64,000 nucleotides of DNA from Asterias rubens (taxonomy: Eukaryota > Echinodermata > Asteroidea > Forcipulatida > Asteriidae), in NCBI RefSeq assembly GCF_902459465.1, contig NC_047083.1, positions 9,973,526 to 10,037,525 on the forward strand, read 5' to 3'. The notes under the pieces were generated by a model that saw only the letters and a list, made by a program, of their open reading frames with translations, had not been told where the DNA came from and ran no database searches. This document shows, in pieces, positions 58,935-64,000 of the stretch. Positions within the stretch are counted from its first letter, which is position 1; every line of letters begins with the position of its first letter. The translations under genes and the position numbers were made by a program.

Positions 58935-59551
58935 AAATAAAAAGAATTAACATTCAGTTTGCACAAACAGCTGATTGCTATTCTACACCAAATTGAACCA
59001 TGCATCATACATTAGATGGGAATGTAATGAAGCATTAACATTCTAAGTAAGACTGAAGATTTCTTTGATGTAGCATTTTGAAATCAGCTTTTAAGCGACC
59101 ATAAGCAAACATTTAGTCAGCTAACAACAATAATTTAATACTAATTGGATTTGGAACTCTTTGGTTCAGCACTGAATATTGGGGATGCCAAATATAATAA
59201 TATGAACTATGGAAATCAAGTCTTTCTGATTAAATGATTGAGAACACTAAGGTGCAAGTATTTTACAATATTTTGTTACAAATAAGCGGATCTGCTGCAC
59301 TTTTCTTGAAAATAGCTATTTTTGTCTAGCAGTTTAAGCATAAAAATAATTTATATCTCACTGAGATTATTTTTGTGACTTTGTTTTACTATAAGTATAA
59401 TTTCTCAAAAACTACACATCCTCAGCAAGCATAAAATGATGTACTGCACAATTTAAGTGGTCTTGGTAATAATATACAATCTTAGGCCTGTTTTAAATTA
59501 AGCTGGCAAAGTATTTTAGCAAAAATGAATCAGAATGTGATCTGTACTCAC

Positions 59552-59780
59552 CTAAGCACTTAGTACTGTTGGAAAAGATGTCCAATATACGTCTGCAATC
59601 CTGTCAGAATGTTCACTGAGTTAACAGCAGTCTCTTATTTCCTGGTAGGAACGCAGGATTCTGTCGCAACAAATAGAGTCACAAAAACACCTACATAGCA
59701 AGTTTGTACTATGTACTGTGCAGGGTGTGTCCAAAGTTGCTGGATCAATGTACAACTTACAACGTACTGCAGTACTGTAC
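59552..59780 (-). other. Putative 5' UTR exon of TRIM-D
   Basis: Donor CTTAG/gtgagtac at 59,552/59,551 on the minus strand. The upstream end is not defined. Confidence 0.3.
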
Positions 59781-60245
59781 ATTGTGTATGTTGACAATGA
59801 ACTTCAGTGTCAAAGGTCATGGAGCTAGCGATACTGCACGTCTATTTGTTGTCTGGGCTGTTTTAACAATGAACTTGGCAGTGTACATGGTGTAAACAAC
59901 TCCATGAGTGTACAACAACACATAGTGAACGTACAACATACTGTAGTAGGCTACAGTGTGTTGACAATAAACTTCAGTGTCAAAGGTCATGGAGCTAGGA
60001 ATGTTGTCGGGGGGGGGGCTGTTTCAACAATGAACTTGGCAGTGTACATGGTGTAAACAACTCCATGAGTGTACAACAACACATAGTGAACGTACAACAT
60101 ACTGTAGTAGGCTACAGTGTGTTGACAATAAACTTCAGTGTCAAAGGTCATGGAGCTAGGGATGTTGTCGGGGGGGGGGGGGGCTGTTTTAACAATGAAC
60201 TTGGCAGTGTACATGGTGTAAACAACTCCATGAGTGTACAACAAC
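59780..60245. repeat. Minisatellite upstream of TRIM-D, about 3 copies of 161 bp
   Basis: Marker aacttcagtgtcaaaggtca near 59,800, 59,971 and 60,132, and aacaatgaacttggcagtgt near 59,865, 60,027 and 60,190, with poly-G runs of different length. Confidence 0.8.
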
Positions 60246-60297
60246 ACATAGAGTGATGAAGTTATAAAGAGCGATATAGAAATAAGGTTATTATTAC

Positions 60298-60529
60298 TAA
60301 TCATAGAGCTGCTAAGCACAAAAAAATTGCTTAGCATGAAATTTCTCGGTAAAAACAGGATTACCAACCAAATTTTCATTTGTTGGATATTGGTTGATAC
60401 TGGTATTCAGCTGTTGTTTGCTATATCCTGAAAACCACGTGGAAATTTGGTTGGTAATCCTGTTTTTATCAAGGAAAACACTTCATGCTTAGCAAATTTT
60501 GTGCTTACAGGCTTTATGAAATTGAGCCC
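60298..60529. mobile_element. Palindromic element upstream of TRIM-D
   Basis: Same family as 16,052-16,269. Confidence 0.75.
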
Positions 60530-61187
60530 TGTATGCTACGGGAAATGAAACAGTACACAGGTGCACTTTTGTATTTTATTTCAAGTCAGATTATAAAAAA
60601 ACATGACTTGTCTCAAATCATTTTGTGATGAAATCACAGCAACTAAAATAAAAATGTACAACAGAATTCTTCTTTGTCCAATTGGTGCTAAGCACAAGTT
60701 CATTTTATGCTTAGAGTCCCATAGCAAATTGTGCTAAGCAAAACTTTACGTTAATTATAGAATCTAGAAGTATGTAACTAACTTATTGACTCAGAATAAT
60801 CATTTAAAGAATACTGTCATGATCAAACATTGTGAATGTATGGAATTATGAACTTTAAAAAATGATTTGGGGTTGAAAAAAGGAAAATTGTCTAGAGTGG
60901 CATTTAAACCAACGACCTCCAGATTTATGCCGACACTCTACCGACTGAGTGAGCTAGTCTATGTTGGCGGTCTTCCAATTTTATCAGTTTCTTTGTTCAG
61001 GGGTACCAGTCATTCCAGCTTTTATAAATGGCCACAAGATTTATACACAATGCACACATACCAAGTTTGTACAATTGGAAAATACCTCTTGGATCAGAGC
61101 AGTTTTTACAAGACAAGGAAATTAAATAAGAAAGAGAGATGTGGAATAAATCTTCATATGACAGAAATAACAATAGAGTAGGAATCA
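60530..61187. other. Non-coding stretch with tRNA-like remnant
   Basis: Counterpart of 35,215-35,870. The tRNA-like remnant lies at about 60,893-60,970 on the minus strand. Confidence 0.45.
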
Positions 61188-61395
61188 TCTCCAGATTTAT
61201 TGACAATGTCTAAAGTTGAGAGTACAATAAAAGACAGATATAGCATTCATCTAAACAAGTCTGCATGAGCAATAATCAACTCCAATGTCAATCTTGATTT
61301 ATTGACAATGTCTAAAGTTGGGAGTACAATAAAAGACAGATATAGCATTCATCTAAACAAGTCTGCATGAGCAATAATCAACTGCAATGTCCATC
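61188..61395. repeat. 102-bp tandem repeat, about 2 copies
   Basis: Same monomer as 9,998-10,262. Confidence 0.8.
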
Positions 61396-61427
61396 TTGGA
61401 TAATATACAGATCAAACTAACTCCAAA

Positions 61428-61800
61428 ACTACAATTCAACTACTTTACAGTCTAATGAGTCTGTGCAAACAATGATTTGAAATATGGACAAAATGATTTC
61501 TGTTGCAAGAGTCTCCAGAGTCACTCACTCCCAAACAACAACAAATGTACACAAAGGAAAGTTTGGAAATATAAAAAACAGAGAAGTACCATCAAATAAA
61601 TTTCCATAAAACTACAATTCACCTACTTTACAGTCCAGTCAGTCTGTGCAAACAATGATTTGAAATCATGAACAAAGTGATTTCTGTTGTAGTGGTTTCC
61701 TGAAACCGCCCCAAACAACAACAAAAAGTACAAAAAGGAGAAATGGTCAATTAGCATGAAATCAAATAGCCACTTTCGACTGTGTTTTAAGAAACTTTTA
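61428..61800. repeat. Local tandem duplication, period about 184 bp
   Basis: ctacaattcaactactttac at 61,428 recurs in near-identical form at 61,612, followed in both by gtctgtgcaaacaatgattt. Seen only in the TRIM-D/E interval. Confidence 0.65.
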
Positions 61801-62051
61801 TGAATGCACACATATATCGGGCCATCTGGGTCACAAGAAAATAGTGAAAAACATGAATGAAACAAAATATAAATGAGCAAAACGCTCACCGAGCAATAAA
61901 CTCCAAACAGGAAATTAGTTTTATTTATTTCTCATCAAATGCGACATTTCAGACATAAATATTTCAAGGGATGTTTTCTGCCATCATCATCATTAGATCG
62001 TGTAAGTTTTATGTAAATCTGTAATCTGAGCAATTCTGTAATGTTCCTAAA

Positions 62052-62410
62052 CGCCCTGGACACAATTGGTAAGTCATCAAAATAATTGTTAGCATAAAAA
62101 CTTACTTTTTAATGAGCAATAGTATGAGACATGGTGAGAAACGGCTCCCTCTGAAGTAGGTAGTTTATGAGAAAGAAGTAATTTCTCACTAAAACATTTG
62201 AATTGAAATCAAGACCTCGGCTAAGGTCTCAAAATCAAAGATCTGAAAGCACACAACTTGTGAGGCAAGTGTTTTTTTTTCTTCCATTACTCTCTCGCAA
62301 CTTCGACGACCAATTGGGTTGCAATTTTACAGGTTTGCTATTTTATGTTTAGATACACAAGTGAGAAGACTGGTCTTTGACAAAAACCAAGTGTGTCCAG
62401 TACCTTTAAA
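62052..62410. mobile_element. MITE-1 copy
   Basis: Same type as 36,462-36,820. Confidence 0.8.
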
Positions 62411-62744
62411 TGTGATGATAACAATAAAATAAACAATTCACATTATTTTAGCTCTTATGGCATTTTCATAATTGCTTACAGCTTTTCCAATAATAAAGGG
62501 AATCTTATTTACAAAGCAAATATGGCAAATATACAATAGTTAGCTTTACTACATTTTGATGAGTAATGATTTTAAAAGCAACTCGTTGCATGCAATGTTA
62601 AACTTCATAGATTGCTTCTCTTATCAAAAGGAAAAGGTTGCACTACTTAATGAACAACCCCATAATGTAACAATCAACCCTTTGCATGCTTCTATTTCTT
62701 GCAAATACTAGTTCCTGCCCTATGGAATGTTTTTACAAAACCAC

Positions 62745-63131
62745 TTAAAGCCAGTGGACACTATTGGTAATTGTCAAAGACTAGCCTTCACAGTTGGTGT
62801 ATCTCAACATATGCATAAAATAACAAACCTGTGAAAATTTGAGCTCAATCGGACATCAAACTTGTGAGATAATAATGAAAGAAAAAACACCCTTGTCACA
62901 CGGAAGTTCTGTGCCTTTAGATGGTTTTATTCGAGACCTCAAGTTCTAAACTTAAGGTCTTGAAATCAAATTCATGGAAAATTAGATCTTTCTCGAAAAC
63001 TATGGCATATCAGAGGGAGTTGTTTCTCACAATGTTTTATACCATCAACCTCTCCCCATTACTCGTCATCAAGAAAGGTTTTATGCTAATAATTATTTTG
63101 AGTAATTAACGATAGTGTCCACTGCTTTTAA
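62745..63131. mobile_element. MITE-1 copy 3' of TRIM-E
   Basis: Same type as 37,156-37,542. Confidence 0.8.
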
Positions 63132-63411
63132 AATAGACAAGCCTGTACTCAAGATATTTTTTCTCAAAACGACATTTTACTGCAAAATGCAAAACAAATA
63201 AAAAATTACAGAGTTGATTTGCAGCCAAGTATTACAGATTTGATCCACTCAATGTCATAATATTGAGAATAGAAATTGAGTGGTTATTAGCACTTTTTTT
63301 TACTGAAAAATCAGTTTGCATAATTTTGTGATTTAATTTGATTGACATATTGTGATGGTCAGTTTAATCCATGAGACAGTATTTGACCAGTATCATCATA
63401 ATTAGATAACA

Positions 63412-64000
63412 TTACACCTTGTTATAAATCTTCACTGATTTGTAGTCAGCCACTGCAAGCTGCTGACCATCTGATGTCAATGAGATTCCCATTGGGTCAT
63501 ACAGACCCTGAGCAATACAGCTGAGAAATCTCCCCTGAGTGTCATACTGATGAATATGACCAGTGCCTTCCCCATTGCTCACTGCAATGTAGATAGCTGA
63601 GCTGTCACAGCATACACCTTTGCAGTATTCAACTTGTTGACTATCAATCTTTGGATTGATGCTGAATAATAAAGTACCAGTGACTTCAACTATGTCTACT
63701 TGTTTCCCCCAACCACTGACTACAACTCTGTCCTTGTTGTCAATGGCCAAGTAGTAAGGTATAGTCTGAACTGAAACAGTGTCAATGAGTGAACCATCAC
63801 TGGATCTGTGTTTAGTTATAACTGACCTCACTATATCCCCCACAATGATTGATGTATCCTTCATGATTGCTACACTGTAGAGGTCTACTGATGTCTTGCC
63901 CACTTCACTATGAGGCACTGTGTGGAATTCAAACATCTTGGTGCCATTCCTATTGTACATCTTGACAGAGTTGGTCCAATCTACAACCACTAACTGATTC
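63412..64000 (-). CDS. TRIM-E, last exon only, cut by window end
   Basis: Open from the stop at 63,412 to the window edge, encoding the NHL-like propeller from NQLVVVDWTNSVKMY to VADYKSVKIYNKV. Shares GTKMFEF and VEVTG with TRIM-A. Private loop residues include TSVDLYSVAIM, IVRSVITKH, TIPYYLAID, AVSNGEGTGHIHQY, DPMGIS and ADYKSVKIY. The acceptor and the RING-bearing exon lie beyond 64,000. Confidence 0.85.
   Translation of the reverse strand, partial: NQLVVVDWTNSVKMYNRNGTKMFEFHTVPHSEVGKTSVDLYSVAIMKDTSIIVGDIVRSVITKHRSSDGSLIDTVSVQTIPYYLAIDNKDRVVVSGWGKQVDIVEVTGTLLFSINPKIDSQQVEYCKGVCCDSSAIYIAVSNGEGTGHIHQYDTQGRFLSCIAQGLYDPMGISLTSDGQQLAVADYKSVKIYNKV

Larger units (their letters stand above)
43984..64000. 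repeat. Segmental duplication unit 3 (NOSIP-3 + TRIM-D + TRIM-E), cut by window end
   Basis: This is the third copy of the unit. NOSIP-3 and TRIM-D lie about 25 kb to the right of NOSIP-2/TRIM-B and are their closest relatives: the TRIM-B and TRIM-D large exons and introns differ at only a few bases that I can see. The unit runs off the window inside TRIM-E. Confidence 0.85.

Overview
The window is AT-rich nuclear DNA of a multicellular animal. It has spliced genes with GT/AG introns, many short non-coding repeats and no bacterial signals. Homologues of animal NOSIP, tandem TRIM genes with an NHL-like propeller, and several palindromic repeat families that I associate with echinoderm genomes point to an echinoderm, perhaps a sea star. 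The species assignment is an inference.

The whole window is a tandem segmental array read on the minus strand. Three units start with the same sequence at 1, 18,254 and 43,984. Unit 1 (1-18,253) carries NOSIP-1 (2,820-9,253) and TRIM-A (12,089-14,708). Unit 2 (18,254-43,983) carries NOSIP-2 (19,609-25,048), a 3.05 kb LTR retroelement (26,516-29,564), TRIM-B (30,885-33,510) and TRIM-C (37,821-40,447). Unit 3 (43,984-64,000, cut by the window end) carries NOSIP-3 (46,350-52,689), TRIM-D (56,017-58,640) and TRIM-E (only its last exon, from 63,412). NOSIP-1 and NOSIP-3 are open across every visible exon. NOSIP-2 has a 7-bp tandem duplication that shifts the frame and makes a stop at the next splice junction. 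None of the three has a recognisable first coding exon in the window.

The TRIM genes each have two coding exons. The large exon encodes RING, two B-boxes, a coiled coil and the first propeller strands. The small exon encodes the rest of the NHL-like propeller. The copies are nearly identical except at periodic positions in the propeller, where short clusters of codons differ sharply between paralogues. This resembles a diversifying recognition surface on a conserved ubiquitin-ligase chassis and is the most interesting signal here. TRIM-C is also a mosaic across B-box 2, suggesting gene conversion.

Space between exons is filled with repeats. These include a 134-137 bp VNTR in the last NOSIP intron, built from the body of a tRNA-derived SINE; full and partial copies of a roughly 380 bp MITE ending in TTAAAGGCAGTGGACACTA; other palindromic elements; inverted pairs of tRNA-like sequences upstream of each TRIM gene; and 102-bp tandem repeats. 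NOSIP (U-box-like) and TRIM (RING) are both ubiquitin-ligase families, so the array amplifies two E3-type genes together, though nothing in the sequence shows that they act in one pathway.
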